From NCBI GenBank assembly GCA_023429995.1, contig JAEZCE010000038.1, positions 1 to 50,992 of the forward strand: a stretch of DNA of 50,992 nucleotides, given 5' to 3'. The notes under the pieces were generated by a model. The model saw nothing but the letters and a program-made list of their open reading frames with translations, searched no databases and had not been told where the DNA came from. Below are positions 25,004 to 34,366 of this stretch, piece after piece. The stretch's first letter is position 1. The number at the start of each line of letters is the position of its first letter. This stretch comes from Bacillota bacterium. GTDB lineage: Bacteria; Bacillota; UBA4882; UBA8346. Both the position numbers and the translations under genes were made by a program.

Positions 25004-25447
25004 TTTTCTCTCCCCTCCGAAGAACGTCCTACCCCATTATGGGAAAAAAAAAACGGTAATATACAATCTTCCTCAAGTCGCCCTTTGTCGTAAAATGGTT
25101 TTAGAGCCATTAAAACAGTAGTAGACGAGGGAGGGGTTTTGCCGGAGATAAGCTCCCAGGCCAAAGCTTCCCGCTTGCCAAAGCCGTCAGCCGGCAACCT
25201 CTCCTTGCGGATTGGGGCGATGATAAAAACGGTTGAAGCGATGAGTGCGGGGGACTGGGCGATGACCGCCGGGTACTTCGCCATGACTGCGCAGGGCTGG
25301 GCGATAAGCGAAAGGATTCCGCGAATCGCGCCCAAGCCCTTGGGTGCGGATATTCCGCTTTTGGGGGAGCTGGAAGGCTGTCGAAACGGAATAAATTTAA
25401 TGTTCTATATATATTGAACAAAGTTGCCCTTTATTCTATGGGATAAA
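25004..25447. other. Intergenic GC-rich stretch with 21-bp period repeats
   Basis: About 440 bases upstream of ywmB and downstream of alaS. Open frames exist on both strands but none has a ribosome binding site or a match. The part 25256-25318 holds three consecutive 21-base units built around GGGCGATGAC, with two weaker, slightly longer units before it. Nothing else is recognised. Confidence 0.45.
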
Positions 25448-25487
25448 AAAAGCAATACCTCCATTAGATCCGGTAGGTATTGCTTTT
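25448..25487. terminator. Bidirectional intrinsic terminator after alaS
   Basis: Perfect 13-bp stem AAAAGCAATACCT / AGGTATTGCTTTT around a 14-base loop; on the minus strand it ends in a run of seven T. It lies 26 nt past the alaS stop. Confidence 0.9.
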
Positions 25488-25512
25488 GAGTTATCCCCTT
25501 GGCTTTTGGGGA

Positions 25513-28134
25513 TTATTTACCCAACAACTCGCAGACCATCTTCTTACCCACTTCGAGAGCCTGATCAATCTTGGAAGCGTCTTTGCCGCCGGCTTGAGCC
25601 ATATCCGGGCGTCCGCCGCCGCTTCCGCCGGTTTCGGCGGCAACGGCCTTAATTAAGGAACCGGCTTGAATCTTGGATGTTAAATCTTTGGTTACCCCGA
25701 CAACGAAGGAGACTTTACCCTCGCTCACCGCGCCCAATACCGCGACGCCGCTACTCATCACATCCCGGAGTTTATCCACGGCATCCCGCAATTGATCCAT
25801 CGTAAAACCATCAACCCGAGCCACAATATATTTCCCGGTTCCGCCGGTTTGAACCTGGTTTATCAATTCCCCAATCCGGCCGGACGCCTGGTCCTGGCTG
25901 GCCTTGGCAATTTCCTTTTGAAGTTTGTTATGCTCTTCCAATAAAATTCCTAATTTCGCAGCCGCCTGATGACTTTCGGTCTTCAGCAATGAACTGACTT
26001 CGCCTAAAATAGCCCGTTCCTGGTTATAAAGGGCCAAAGCCCCATCGCCGGTGACCGCCTCGATTCTGCGGATTCCCGTCGCCACACTGCTCTCGGAGAT
26101 AATTCTCAGCATACGGATTTGGGCCGTATTGGCAACATGCGTTCCCCCGCAAAGCTCCTGGCTGACTCCTCCCATGGTGACCACCCTGACCTGGTCCCCG
26201 TACTTCTCGTCAAAAAGCGCGGTCGCTCCGCCGGAGACAGCATCCCGGTAATCTTTCACCTCGGTGCAAACCGGAATCGCCTGTCCAATCCCATCATTGA
26301 CCAACTGTTCAACTTTTTGGAGGTCCCCATCGGATATTTTCTCAAAATGGGTAAAATCGAACCGCAGACGCTCCGGGGTTACCAAAGAGCCCGACTGATG
26401 AAGATGCTCTCCCAAAACCTTCCGCAAGGCGGCCTGTAAAAGATGGGTGGCGCTATGATTGCAAGCCGTGGCGCGGCGTCTCTTTTCATTCACCGCCAGC
26501 TCAAAACGGCCGGATTTTTCAGGGGCCTTACCATTCTTTTTGATGAAATGAACGATCCGGTCGTTCATTTTTTGGGTATCGACAACCGGATATTCAACCC
26601 CGCCGGAAACAATTCCGCCCCGGTCGCCGACTTGGCCGCCGGATTCGCCGTAAAAAGGCGTTTCTGCGAATACCAGCTGCCAATATTCCTGATCTTCGCC
26701 CAGAAAGGCCAGAGAGGACTGGAGTTTTAAAGTTTCATAGCCTTTAAAGGCCGAATGAGGTCCTTCGTTGACAGTTTCCCACTTCACCAAGTCGTCGGAC
26801 ATGGTAAATTTCCCGCTCTGCCTGGCTTTGGTTTTTTGGCCGGCCATTTCCCGCTCAAAGCCCTCCAGATCGACTGTTAATCCCCGTTCTTCCGCCATCA
26901 ACTGGGTAAGATCCAAAGGAAACCCGTAAGTATCATACAATTTAAAAGCATCGGCCCCCGAAACGGTCTTGCTTTTCTCCTCCGCCAAAGCGGCCGCAAT
27001 CTTCTCAAACAATTCAATTCCATTATCCAAGGTCCGATTAAAGCCTTCTTCCTCGGCCTTAATCACCATCTGGCAATGTTGTTGTTGTTTTCTGATTTCC
27101 GGGTAAGCGTCCCCCATCGCAGAAACCAATCCCGGGACGATTTTATACAAAAAAGGTTCCGTCATTCCGAGATTTCGGCCGAAGCGGGCCCCGCGCCTCA
27201 AAATACGCCGCATGACATAACCGCGGCCCTCGTTGGAAAGCAAAACCCCATCCGCAATTGAAAACGTCAGCGAACGGATATGATCGGCAATCACCCGCAT
27301 CGGGACTTGGTTTTCCGGTTTGGAATAACTTTGGCCGGTGACTTCTTCGATCGCCTGAATAATATCCCGGAAAAGATCAATATCATAATTGGACTTTTGG
27401 TTTTGGATGACCGAGCAGATCCGCTCAAATCCCATTCCGGTGTCCACATGCTTGCTGGGGAGATCCTCCAATGTTCCATCGGGTTTGCGGTTGAACTGGA
27501 TGAATACCAGGTTCCAAAGTTCGATAAAACGGGCGCATCCGGCGTTCACAGCGCAAACATGGCCGGGAAGATGTCCCTTGTCACAGCGTTCAGGTCCCAA
27601 ATCAATGTGAATCTCCGAACAGGGACCGCAGGGACCCGTTTCCCCCATTTCCCAAAAGTTTTCTTTTTCTCCGAAACGCATCACATGGTCCGGCGCGATA
27701 TCGGTACAGCTCTTCCAGATATTTTCGGCCTCTTCGTCGGTTTTGTAGACTGTGGCGTATAACTTGTCCTTGGGTAATTTCCAACGCTCGGTCAGCAACT
27801 CCCAAGCCCAGGTAATCGCTTCTTTCTTGTAATAATCGCCAAAGGACCAATTGCCCAACATTTCAAAAAAAGTGTGATGGTACGTATCCCGTCCCACTTC
27901 TTCCAGATCGTTATGCTTGCCGCTGACCCGGATGCATTTTTGAGAGTCGGCGGCCCTTTTGTAATCTCGGGTTCCCGTTCCCAAAAACACATCTTTAAAT
28001 TGATTCATGCCGGCATTGGTAAAAATTAAAGTCGGATCATTATGGGGAATTACTGAGGCGCTGGGTACAATGGTATGTTCCTTTTCCCTGAAAAACTCCA
28101 GAAATTCCTGGCGAATCTGATTTGCTGTCTTCAA
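25513..28134 (-). CDS. alaS: Alanyl-tRNA synthetase
   Basis: 873 aa, normal length. Class II catalytic domain at the N-terminus (FLEFFREKEHTIVPSASVIPHNDPTL, with motif 2/3 regions), tRNA-recognition helices, editing domain with HSATHLL and CGGTHV (zinc ligands H, H, C, H), and the C-terminal DHHA1 domain with GGSGGGRPDMAQAGG. It charges tRNA-Ala and clears mischarged Ser/Gly. The start is very probably TTG 28134 (MKTANQIRQ, the usual AlaS beginning), 8 nt after GGAG; a GTG nine bases upstream overlaps that site. No T-box leader is seen upstream, unlike metG here. Confidence 0.97.
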   Translation of the reverse strand: MKTANQIRQEFLEFFREKEHTIVPSASVIPHNDPTLIFTNAGMNQFKDVFLGTGTRDYKRAADSQKCIRVSGKHNDLEEVGRDTYHHTFFEMLGNWSFGDYYKKEAITWAWELLTERWKLPKDKLYATVYKTDEEAENIWKSCTDIAPDHVMRFGEKENFWEMGETGPCGPCSEIHIDLGPERCDKGHLPGHVCAVNAGCARFIELWNLVFIQFNRKPDGTLEDLPSKHVDTGMGFERICSVIQNQKSNYDIDLFRDIIQAIEEVTGQSYSKPENQVPMRVIADHIRSLTFSIADGVLLSNEGRGYVMRRILRRGARFGRNLGMTEPFLYKIVPGLVSAMGDAYPEIRKQQQHCQMVIKAEEEGFNRTLDNGIELFEKIAAALAEEKSKTVSGADAFKLYDTYGFPLDLTQLMAEERGLTVDLEGFEREMAGQKTKARQSGKFTMSDDLVKWETVNEGPHSAFKGYETLKLQSSLAFLGEDQEYWQLVFAETPFYGESGGQVGDRGGIVSGGVEYPVVDTQKMNDRIVHFIKKNGKAPEKSGRFELAVNEKRRRATACNHSATHLLQAALRKVLGEHLHQSGSLVTPERLRFDFTHFEKISDGDLQKVEQLVNDGIGQAIPVCTEVKDYRDAVSGGATALFDEKYGDQVRVVTMGGVSQELCGGTHVANTAQIRMLRIISESSVATGIRRIEAVTGDGALALYNQERAILGEVSSLLKTESHQAAAKLGILLEEHNKLQKEIAKASQDQASGRIGELINQVQTGGTGKYIVARVDGFTMDQLRDAVDKLRDVMSSGVAVLGAVSEGKVSFVVGVTKDLTSKIQAGSLIKAVAAETGGSGGGRPDMAQAGGKDASKIDQALEVGKKMVCELLGK

Positions 28135-28455
28135 TCCATTCACTCCTATATCGGTAATCGGTAAACAGGCTCTCTTCGGGAGCCCATTCTACCTAAAACC
28201 CTTTTTTTAATTTTTGAATTCCATCTACCCCGAATTTACAGAGACTGATCCCATTTTAATAGAAATCAAACCTAATATCAACACCCTTTTCAAATGAATT
28301 GCCAAACCCCTAAATTAAGTGGTATAATTCGCCAAACTTGGGGTCATAATGTAATGAGCGGGATAGGGAAAATAAAATTGAAATTCTTACAGTGAAATTC
28401 CCAGCAATCTAAAAGGGAACATGAAGTGATTAAAAAATTTAAAGGGGGATCTGCA
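28135..28455. other. Divergent intergenic region between alaS and a hypothetical gene
   Basis: 320 bases. Contains a hairpin GGCTCTC-TTCG-GGAGCC (28168-28184) in the alaS leader without a U tract, and a plus-strand promoter at 28299-28328. I see no T-box core (GGGTGGTACC) and no small gene. Confidence 0.5.
28299..28328 (+). promoter_or_regulatory. Putative sigma-A promoter of the 28.4 kb gene
   Basis: TTGCCA (28299-28304), 18-base spacer, TATAAT (28323-28328). The leader to the start codon would be about 120 nt. Confidence 0.5.
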
Positions 28456-28875
28456 ATGAATGATATTTTAAATTCAGAAAGTGTTAGTCCGGAATTTGAA
28501 AATACTGTGATTGACGATGAGGAATTTTTCGAACGGGAATTGTTTCAAGACGTCCTTGATTTGAAATCCCTAAAAAAAGTAGCCCAAACCGCTGCGGTTG
28601 ATGTGAATAAACTCCAGGACCGGGTTTACCAAACACTCTTTACCCTATACCAACAAACCCGCGGCGTCAACCCTCCCAGTCCCGGGCAAGATGATATTTT
28701 CCCGATTTTCGAGTTATTCTTTAAGAATTATTACCAATATTTCCGGGAAGCCATGGAGAGTTTGCTGAAAAACCAATCCCCGGTGAAAATAGCCTATTAT
28801 TTAGGAAAAAACAGCGACAAAGTGACGGCCATGTTTGATCAGTTCATCAAAGAGCTTCAACATGATGTCGCTTGA
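28456..28875 (+). CDS. Hypothetical protein, 139 aa
   Basis: Acidic, mostly helical protein with no membrane segment or cysteine and no domain I recognise. It starts MNDILNSESVSPEF, has an acidic stretch (VIDDEEFFERELF), then helices with VNKLQDRVYQTLFTLYQQTR and a C-terminus rich in aromatic residues (FELFFKNYYQYFREAMES). Start ATG 28456 after AAGGGGGATCTGCA. Own promoter, divergent from alaS, and a strong terminator follows. Real gene by its signals; function unknown. Confidence 0.7.
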   Translation: MNDILNSESVSPEFENTVIDDEEFFERELFQDVLDLKSLKKVAQTAAVDVNKLQDRVYQTLFTLYQQTRGVNPPSPGQDDIFPIFELFFKNYYQYFREAMESLLKNQSPVKIAYYLGKNSDKVTAMFDQFIKELQHDVA

Positions 28876-28915
28876 GGGCTTTGATGCCCCGGATATTGTG
28901 AAAACGAATGCATAA

Positions 28916-28951
28916 GACCCCGACCAAGGCGCCGGGGTCCGTTATTTTTTT
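28916..28951. terminator. Intrinsic terminator between convergent genes
   Basis: GACCCCG / CGGGGTC stem with a 10-base loop, then GTTATTTTTTT on the plus strand. It ends the 28.4 kb gene and may also serve the opposing YabE-like gene, whose stop lies 16 nt beyond. Confidence 0.88.
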
Positions 28952-28966
28952 ATAGTATCCATCAAC

Positions 28967-29998
28967 CTACTCTTCCAAAATGTATACTTTTATTTTCTTG
29001 CTTCCGTACATTGCGGCTTCACGATAAGTTTCGTAGCAGAGGTCGATGCGGTTCCCTTTGATGGCGCCGCCAATATCGGCTGCTTCCGCCTTTCCATAGC
29101 CCTCAATGTATAGTTTGGTACCGAGTCTAATCACCCGCGGATCAACCGCCACCAAACCGAAACCAGCCTTTTTCCCGGTGTAGGTTTGGCCGTAGGCCGC
29201 ATATTTTCCACAACTCTCGGGCCCCGGATAATATGCCGTGGCAAGCATATTTTTTACTTCAACGTACCGGAAGGACCCCCGGGAAGTTGTTAAAGTCCTG
29301 ACCACATTGCGGATTCCCCGGGCCACTACCGCGTTGAGTACGGGCTTTAGTGTTTTTTCAGAAATCCGGTAGCGGTCAACTTCCTTGCCGTCTTCATAAA
29401 CCACTCTCACTTGCCGCTCTATCAAACCGGGTTTTCCTTCACGGATTACCTTTTCTTCGCCGCGTTCCAGCTCTTTGTCCTTATAATATTCAGTCCCCGG
29501 TTTTACCGCAATCTGTTTGGTAATCAGTTTACTGTGAACCTTTACGACCTTGATGTTCTGGCCCGGAGCGACAACCGCATCGAGGGCGGGAGTAACCTGA
29601 TCATCTTTATCAACATCGATTTTAGCGGAGGCCAATACTTCTTTAACCGGCTGGGCAATGGTGCTGAACTCTTTGGTTTTGCCATCAGCCTTAATCTTAA
29701 CCGTAAAGGCCCGATATACCTTTATCTTTAAGTCTTCCTCAACCGGTGTTTTTAGAGCCGGGATCACTTGGTCACCGGAGTTCAAAACGATTTTCTTTTC
29801 CTGCAATACCTGGTTTACGTCCGAGCTTAGGGTGCGCCATTGATAGGTGGACCCATCCACTTGAAGAGAAACTTTATCGAGAGCCGTCATATAAAGGACC
29901 GAACCAAACAAGGCAACACCCATTACAGAGCCCAAACCTATGTATACATAATCGCGAAACCTTTTTTCCCAACGACCTTTGATGATCTTAACCTTCAT
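28967..29998 (-). CDS. YabE-like protein: DUF348 repeats, G5 domain, 3D domain
   Basis: 343 aa. One membrane helix near the N-terminus (YVYIGLGSVMGVALFGSVLY), then two DUF348 ubiquitin-like repeats (VSLQVDGSTYQWRTLSSDV and FTVKIKADGKTKEFSTIA), a G5 domain (KQIAVKPGTEYYKDKELERG) and a C-terminal 3D domain with the three aspartates in VAVDP, AADIGG and RIDLC. The 3D domain is shared with MltA-type and Rpf/Sps lytic enzymes, so a cell-wall or spore-cortex role is likely. In Bacillus, yabE follows metS-yabD as here. Start ATG 29998 after AAGGGGGGTCAGA. Confidence 0.9.
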   Translation of the reverse strand: MKVKIIKGRWEKRFRDYVYIGLGSVMGVALFGSVLYMTALDKVSLQVDGSTYQWRTLSSDVNQVLQEKKIVLNSGDQVIPALKTPVEEDLKIKVYRAFTVKIKADGKTKEFSTIAQPVKEVLASAKIDVDKDDQVTPALDAVVAPGQNIKVVKVHSKLITKQIAVKPGTEYYKDKELERGEEKVIREGKPGLIERQVRVVYEDGKEVDRYRISEKTLKPVLNAVVARGIRNVVRTLTTSRGSFRYVEVKNMLATAYYPGPESCGKYAAYGQTYTGKKAGFGLVAVDPRVIRLGTKLYIEGYGKAEAADIGGAIKGNRIDLCYETYREAAMYGSKKIKVYILEE

Positions 29999-30162
29999 TC
30001 TGACCCCCCTTTTGGTAGATTGAAAATCCATGCTGAATATCGGCTACAGGGTTTCCATGTAAAAGCAAAAAGCAGCATTTGATGATACTCGCGCTTTTAT
30101 ATCGATAAAGACTTCCATCATCAGAATTCGTTTTAAAAAAACAAAATCCTTCTTTAAACCAA

Positions 30163-30774
30163 TTACTCCATCAATTCCCGTATTCGAAACTCCACACCCA
30201 AATCTTCGGCAATTAACGCCGCTTTCTTGATATCCACTCCCGGATAACGGACCACCGAAACTATCACCTTTGGAATAACCGCCTGACTGCGGCGGATAAA
30301 ATCCAACACTGCCCCAAAGGCCTTTGTTCCATAAGGAGTTTGGGTTAACTTCTCATAAGCCCCGGCATCTTCCGCATTGAGACTGATGGAGATGGTATCG
30401 ATTAACCCGGATAACTCCGGAAGAACATCATAATCTAAAAACAGATCGGCCAAACCATTGGTATTAAGCCTTACGCTCACTTGATGCTCTTTGACTTTCC
30501 GGGCAACTTCCTTCACAACTTCCGGACGCAATAAGGGCTCGCCATAACCGCAAAATACCATTTCCTTGTAGCCAAACCCGTATCGCTCAATGGCGGCCAT
30601 GATTTCAGGCACGGAAGGTTCATGGGAAAGCCAAAGATTAAACCCAACCCCGCCGGTTGTCTCCCGGATGCAAAATAAGCAGGCATTTGGGCAACGATTG
30701 GTGATATTTAGATAGAGCGCGTCCCTTATGGGATATGCAATTACCATCTCGCCGGAATCTACGTTTCCTTGCAT
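30163..30774 (-). CDS. TatD-associated radical SAM protein
   Basis: 203 aa, compact radical SAM enzyme. C28, C32 and C35 (NRCPNACLFCIRE) form the 4Fe-4S/SAM motif; EMVFCGYGEPLLRPE is the GGE-type SAM loop and VRLNTNGLADLF the next strand. It matches the small family always found beside TatD nuclease genes, and tatD is indeed the next gene upstream (243 nt). No substrate is known. There is no auxiliary Fe-S cluster domain (no extra cysteines in the C-terminal half). Start ATG 30774 after AAGGAAG; ATG 30747 is an alternative. Confidence 0.88.
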   Translation of the reverse strand: MQGNVDSGEMVIAYPIRDALYLNITNRCPNACLFCIRETTGGVGFNLWLSHEPSVPEIMAAIERYGFGYKEMVFCGYGEPLLRPEVVKEVARKVKEHQVSVRLNTNGLADLFLDYDVLPELSGLIDTISISLNAEDAGAYEKLTQTPYGTKAFGAVLDFIRRSQAVIPKVIVSVVRYPGVDIKKAALIAEDLGVEFRIRELME

Positions 30775-31017
30775 GCAGGCACTTCCTTATATGACTATTA
30801 ACGAATGTTCTAAAGTATGAATTGCAATATTTCACGCTGTCGATAAAAACAACTTTAGCATTGCAACTCATCAGCATATCTTTCCTCAAACTGCAAAATT
30901 CATTACAACAAAAATCCCGTTGTTAAAAAATCTGGGCGCCCAAAAAACGGTTGTAACTTGTTTTATCAACCATCAGGAAGCGGCGGAAATTTCTAAAATA
31001 ATCATACGGCTCCAGTC

Positions 31018-31788
31018 CTATTCCTTGATTTGAAATAAAGATCGGGTATTCGCGGCTGTGGCCTGCATTATTTCTTCTACCGGCAATTGCTTTATTTCCG
31101 CCAATTTTTCGCCTACCGTGACAACCCGCAGGGGTTCGTTGCGACGGCCCCGGAAGGGGTTCGGCGATAAATACGGGCAATCCGTCTCAACAAGCAAGCG
31201 GTCCAATGGTATTTCAGCGGCGACACTTCTCAACTTTTCAGCATTGGTAAAAGTAATCACTCCGGTAAACGATATGTGAAGACCTATTTTTAAAAATTCA
31301 ACCGCCATCTCCCGGCTTCCGCTGAAACAGTGCATGACTCCGCCCGCCGGACCCAATCGGACTTCGTTTATTAGTGAAAAAGTATCCTGATGGGCCTCTC
31401 GGTTGTGAATGATCACTGGTTTATTATACTCCTTGGCAAGCTGAAGTTGTTCCAAAAAGGCTTGATGTTGGTCTTTTTTCGCTGTGTCGAGGTAATGATA
31501 ATCCAGACCGATTTCCCCAAGGGCGATTACTTTAGGTTTCTTCAAGAGTTCTTCCAAAGACTGCGCCACTTCGTCATTCCACAAGCGGGCATCCTGCGGG
31601 TGAATGCCAACGGCCGCCCAAAGCATCGGGTAGCTGTTGGCCAATTCCACAGCCCGCCGTGAAGAATCCAGATCATACCCGACAACCACCATAGTTGAAA
31701 CACCGCCATTTAGGGCATTCTCAATGACTAAGGGGTAATCTTCCTTAAAAGCTTGATCATTCAAGTGAGTATGACTATCGAGCCACAT
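31018..31788 (-). CDS. tatD: TatD family metal-dependent DNase/hydrolase
   Basis: 256 aa TIM barrel. Metal ligands are in place: H6 and H8 (DSHTHLND), the glutamate of ALGEIGLDYHY, H of IIHNREAH, H of MHCFSG and D of LLVETDCPYLSPNPFRG. TatD proteins are 3'-5' exonucleases on DNA and also act on D-aminoacyl substrates in some lineages. Its ATG shares one base with the metG stop codon (TGATG), as in Bacillus metS-yabD. Operon with metG under the T-box. Confidence 0.93.
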   Translation of the reverse strand: MWLDSHTHLNDQAFKEDYPLVIENALNGGVSTMVVVGYDLDSSRRAVELANSYPMLWAAVGIHPQDARLWNDEVAQSLEELLKKPKVIALGEIGLDYHYLDTAKKDQHQAFLEQLQLAKEYNKPVIIHNREAHQDTFSLINEVRLGPAGGVMHCFSGSREMAVEFLKIGLHISFTGVITFTNAEKLRSVAAEIPLDRLLVETDCPYLSPNPFRGRRNEPLRVVTVGEKLAEIKQLPVEEIMQATAANTRSLFQIKE

Positions 31789-33719
31789 CAGCGTACTTTA
31801 GAACCTTCCCCAATCGTTTTATCGGGGTTGAGCAAAGAAAGTTGCCCTTCACTGTTGGATGCCGCCAAAAGCATCCCCTCGGATAATATGCCCCTCAATT
31901 TAGCAGGTTTTAGGTTGGCCACGATCACAATTTCTTTACCCACCATCTCGCTGGGCTGATAATGCAGCGCGATTCCGGCAACAATCTGTCGTGATTCTTC
32001 GCCAACCTTGACTTGCAGTTTGAGCAATTTGTCGGATCCTTCGACCTTCTCCGCCGCCATGACTTTGGCGACCCGCAAATCGACCTTGGCAAATTCGTCA
32101 ATGGTGATTTGGGCGGAATCATTTTTTTCGGTTGTTTTTTCTTGAACGGCCGGTTGTTGTTCCACTTTCCCTTCCTCCTTTGGTTTTTCAATCTCGATCC
32201 GGGGAAAAATCGGTTCTCCCTTTCTGGTAACAGTTCCAGGCTTAAGCCATCCCCATTTCACGGCATCGGAATATTCCAAGTCGGAGGGAAGGTCCGACAG
32301 ACCGAGCTGTGCCCATATCTTGGATGGAGTTTCCACCAAAAAAGGCACCAGATAGACGGCAACAAGCCGCAGGGTTTCACTCATCGTATAGAGAACCGTA
32401 TTTAATCGCTCCCGCAATTCCGGTTTTTTGGCTAATGCCCAGGGCGCGGCTTCATCAATATATTTGTTGGTCCGGCTCACCAATTTAAAAACCGTGACCA
32501 AGGCTACGTTGATTTCTAACTTTTCCATCGCCGCCTTAAAGTCGGCCAGACTTTCCTGGGAAAGTTTGATGACCTGCTGGTCTAAATCTTCGTAAACACC
32601 GGGCTTAGGAATCACCCCGTCATTAAATTTTTCGATCATCGAAAGTGTCCGGTGGAGTAAATTACCCAGGTCATTGGCGAGATCGGTATTGATCCGGAGA
32701 ATGAGCGCCTCTTCCGTATAAGAACCATCGGAGCCGAAAGGCGTTTCTCTTAATAAATAATAACGTACGGCGTCTATCCCGTATTTTTCAATGAGCGCCA
32801 AGGGATCAACTACGTTTCCTTTTGATTTTGACATTTTTCCGCCGTCAAGAACCAGCCATCCATGACCGAAAACCTTCTTTGGCAAGGGCAAACCCAAGGC
32901 CATTAAAATAATAGGCCAGGTTATCGTATGAAACCGCACAATCTCTTTTCCGACCAAATGCAGATCGGCAGGCCAGTATTTTTGGAACAAATCCGGATTT
33001 TCCGGAAACCCCAGAGCCGTAATATAGTTGGACAGCGCATCCAGCCAAACATAAACGACGTGTTTGGGATCAAAAGGCACTTTAATCCCCCAATTAAATG
33101 TGGTCCTGGAAACGCAAAGATCTTCCAGACCCGGCTTTAAGAAATTGTTCACCATCTCATTTTTGCGGGACACCGGTTGGATAAAATCGGGATTTTCTTC
33201 AATGTGCCGGAGCAAACGATCGGCATATTTGGAAGCCCGGAAAAAATAACTTTCTTCTTTAACCAGTTCTACCTCACGGCCGCAATCGGGACACTTTCCT
33301 TCATTCAATTGCCTGGCAGTCCAGAAAGCTTCGCAAGGAGTACAATACCACCCTTCATACTCACTTTTATATATATCACCCTGCCGATAAAGGCGATCAA
33401 AAATGATTTGAACCGCCTTTTCATGACGTTCCTCGGTGGTCCGGATAAAATCATCATGACTAATCTTTAGTCTTTTCCAGAGATCCCTGATACTGGCGAC
33501 AATGGTATCAACATAGGCCTGGGGGCTGACTCCGGCAGTCTCTGCCTTCCGTTGAATTTTTTGCCCATGTTCATCTGTGCCGGTGAGAAACCAAACATCA
33601 TCACCGATTTGACGGTGATAACGCGCTAAAGCATCTGCATTTACGGTTGCATAAGCATGCCCAATGTGTAAGTTATCACTGGGATAATAAATCGGAGTCG
33701 TAATATAGTATTTACCCAT
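31788..33719 (-). CDS. metG: Methionyl-tRNA synthetase with C-terminal tRNA-binding domain
   Basis: 643 aa. Class I signature HIGHAYATVNADAL and KMSKSKGNVVDP, zinc knuckle with CTPC and CPDC, anticodon-binding helices (ETLRLVAVYLVPF), a Lys/Glu-rich linker, and the C-terminal EMAP/Trbp111 dimerisation domain (FAKVDLRVAKVMAAEKVEGS). It charges tRNA-Met. Start after GGAGGGGATTTGAG. Expression is controlled by the T-box leader upstream; tatD is translationally coupled downstream. Confidence 0.97.
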   Translation of the reverse strand: MGKYYITTPIYYPSDNLHIGHAYATVNADALARYHRQIGDDVWFLTGTDEHGQKIQRKAETAGVSPQAYVDTIVASIRDLWKRLKISHDDFIRTTEERHEKAVQIIFDRLYRQGDIYKSEYEGWYCTPCEAFWTARQLNEGKCPDCGREVELVKEESYFFRASKYADRLLRHIEENPDFIQPVSRKNEMVNNFLKPGLEDLCVSRTTFNWGIKVPFDPKHVVYVWLDALSNYITALGFPENPDLFQKYWPADLHLVGKEIVRFHTITWPIILMALGLPLPKKVFGHGWLVLDGGKMSKSKGNVVDPLALIEKYGIDAVRYYLLRETPFGSDGSYTEEALILRINTDLANDLGNLLHRTLSMIEKFNDGVIPKPGVYEDLDQQVIKLSQESLADFKAAMEKLEINVALVTVFKLVSRTNKYIDEAAPWALAKKPELRERLNTVLYTMSETLRLVAVYLVPFLVETPSKIWAQLGLSDLPSDLEYSDAVKWGWLKPGTVTRKGEPIFPRIEIEKPKEEGKVEQQPAVQEKTTEKNDSAQITIDEFAKVDLRVAKVMAAEKVEGSDKLLKLQVKVGEESRQIVAGIALHYQPSEMVGKEIVIVANLKPAKLRGILSEGMLLAASNSEGQLSLLNPDKTIGEGSKVR

Positions 33720-33891
33720 CTCAAATCCCCTCCCGAAAAGTTATTGATCATAGCGCACGCGGGTTCTATCGGTTTATTGTAACCCAATTCTCAAACTTAG
33801 CCGCATCCATTGGTCCTGGATTGAAACTCCTTCCGAAGGTAAGGAATCGATGCTCCTCCCCGTTTACCGAATACAGCATGACCGGTCCACT

Positions 33892-34163
33892 AGTTTTTGG
33901 ACAATATAAAAACCCCTCGTCTCGCAGGGGACGAGAGGTTAATCTTCGTGGTACCACCCCAGTTCTCTTCTTGAATCAAGAAGACTCCGGAGTTCGTAAC
34001 GTGAACCAAACGTCCGTTCCTACTTATTTTCAAAACGGAGACTCCGGAACCATTTTTTCCGCCGGCCCGATCGGGCTCCCACCTTACCCGACTCTCTGAT
34101 GCGTAGCCCAACAGATACTTTTCCTTCATCATCTTTGACAACTATGAAACTGCACGAACCATT
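33892..34163 (-). promoter_or_regulatory. T-box riboswitch upstream of metG (Met specifier)
   Basis: On the minus strand all landmarks of a T-box leader are present: AAAAGTA bulge, AGAGAG with GGTGGGAGCC in the Stem I tip, a specifier region AAAAATGG with the codon ATG at 34053-34051, AAGTAGG in the linker, the T-box core GGGGTGGTACCACG (33960-33947), and a terminator stem (CTCGTC/GACGAG, 33916-33935) followed by TTTTT. Uncharged tRNA-Met would stabilise the antiterminator and turn on metG-tatD. Confidence 0.93.
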
Positions 34164-34169
34164 TTATTA

Positions 34170-34198
34170 AATATATCGGTAAAAAATGACTTTGTCAA
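34170..34198 (-). promoter_or_regulatory. Sigma-A promoter of the metG T-box leader
   Basis: Minus-strand TTGACA (34193-34198), 17-base spacer, TATATT (34170-34175). The T-box RNA starts just after it. Confidence 0.8.
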
Positions 34199-34366
34199 GT
34201 ATTATAAGTCATGGAGGCCAAGAAAGGGAGCAAGCTCGAAATAATTTACGAAAACTCCTTAACAAATGCTCAAAATTTTAAATAAAGCAGCTTCCATCTC
34301 CTAAACGAGCTCTTTTCCCTAAAATTATTAATTTGTTAATACCAAGTAAAAACACATTGGATCAAT

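Noticed and set aside
24997..25335. 112-codon minus-strand frame and overlapping plus-strand frames upstream of ywmB
   Set aside because: The frames are open because the region is GC-rich with a 21-bp period; there is no ribosome binding site and the peptides look unlike proteins.
28144..28260. T-box leader for alaS
   Set aside because: No GGGTGGTACC core or AGTA bulge is visible; only one small hairpin without U tract.
33766..33957. 63-codon minus-strand frame within the metG leader
   Set aside because: It begins inside the T-box core and terminator, so it is a leader region rather than a gene.
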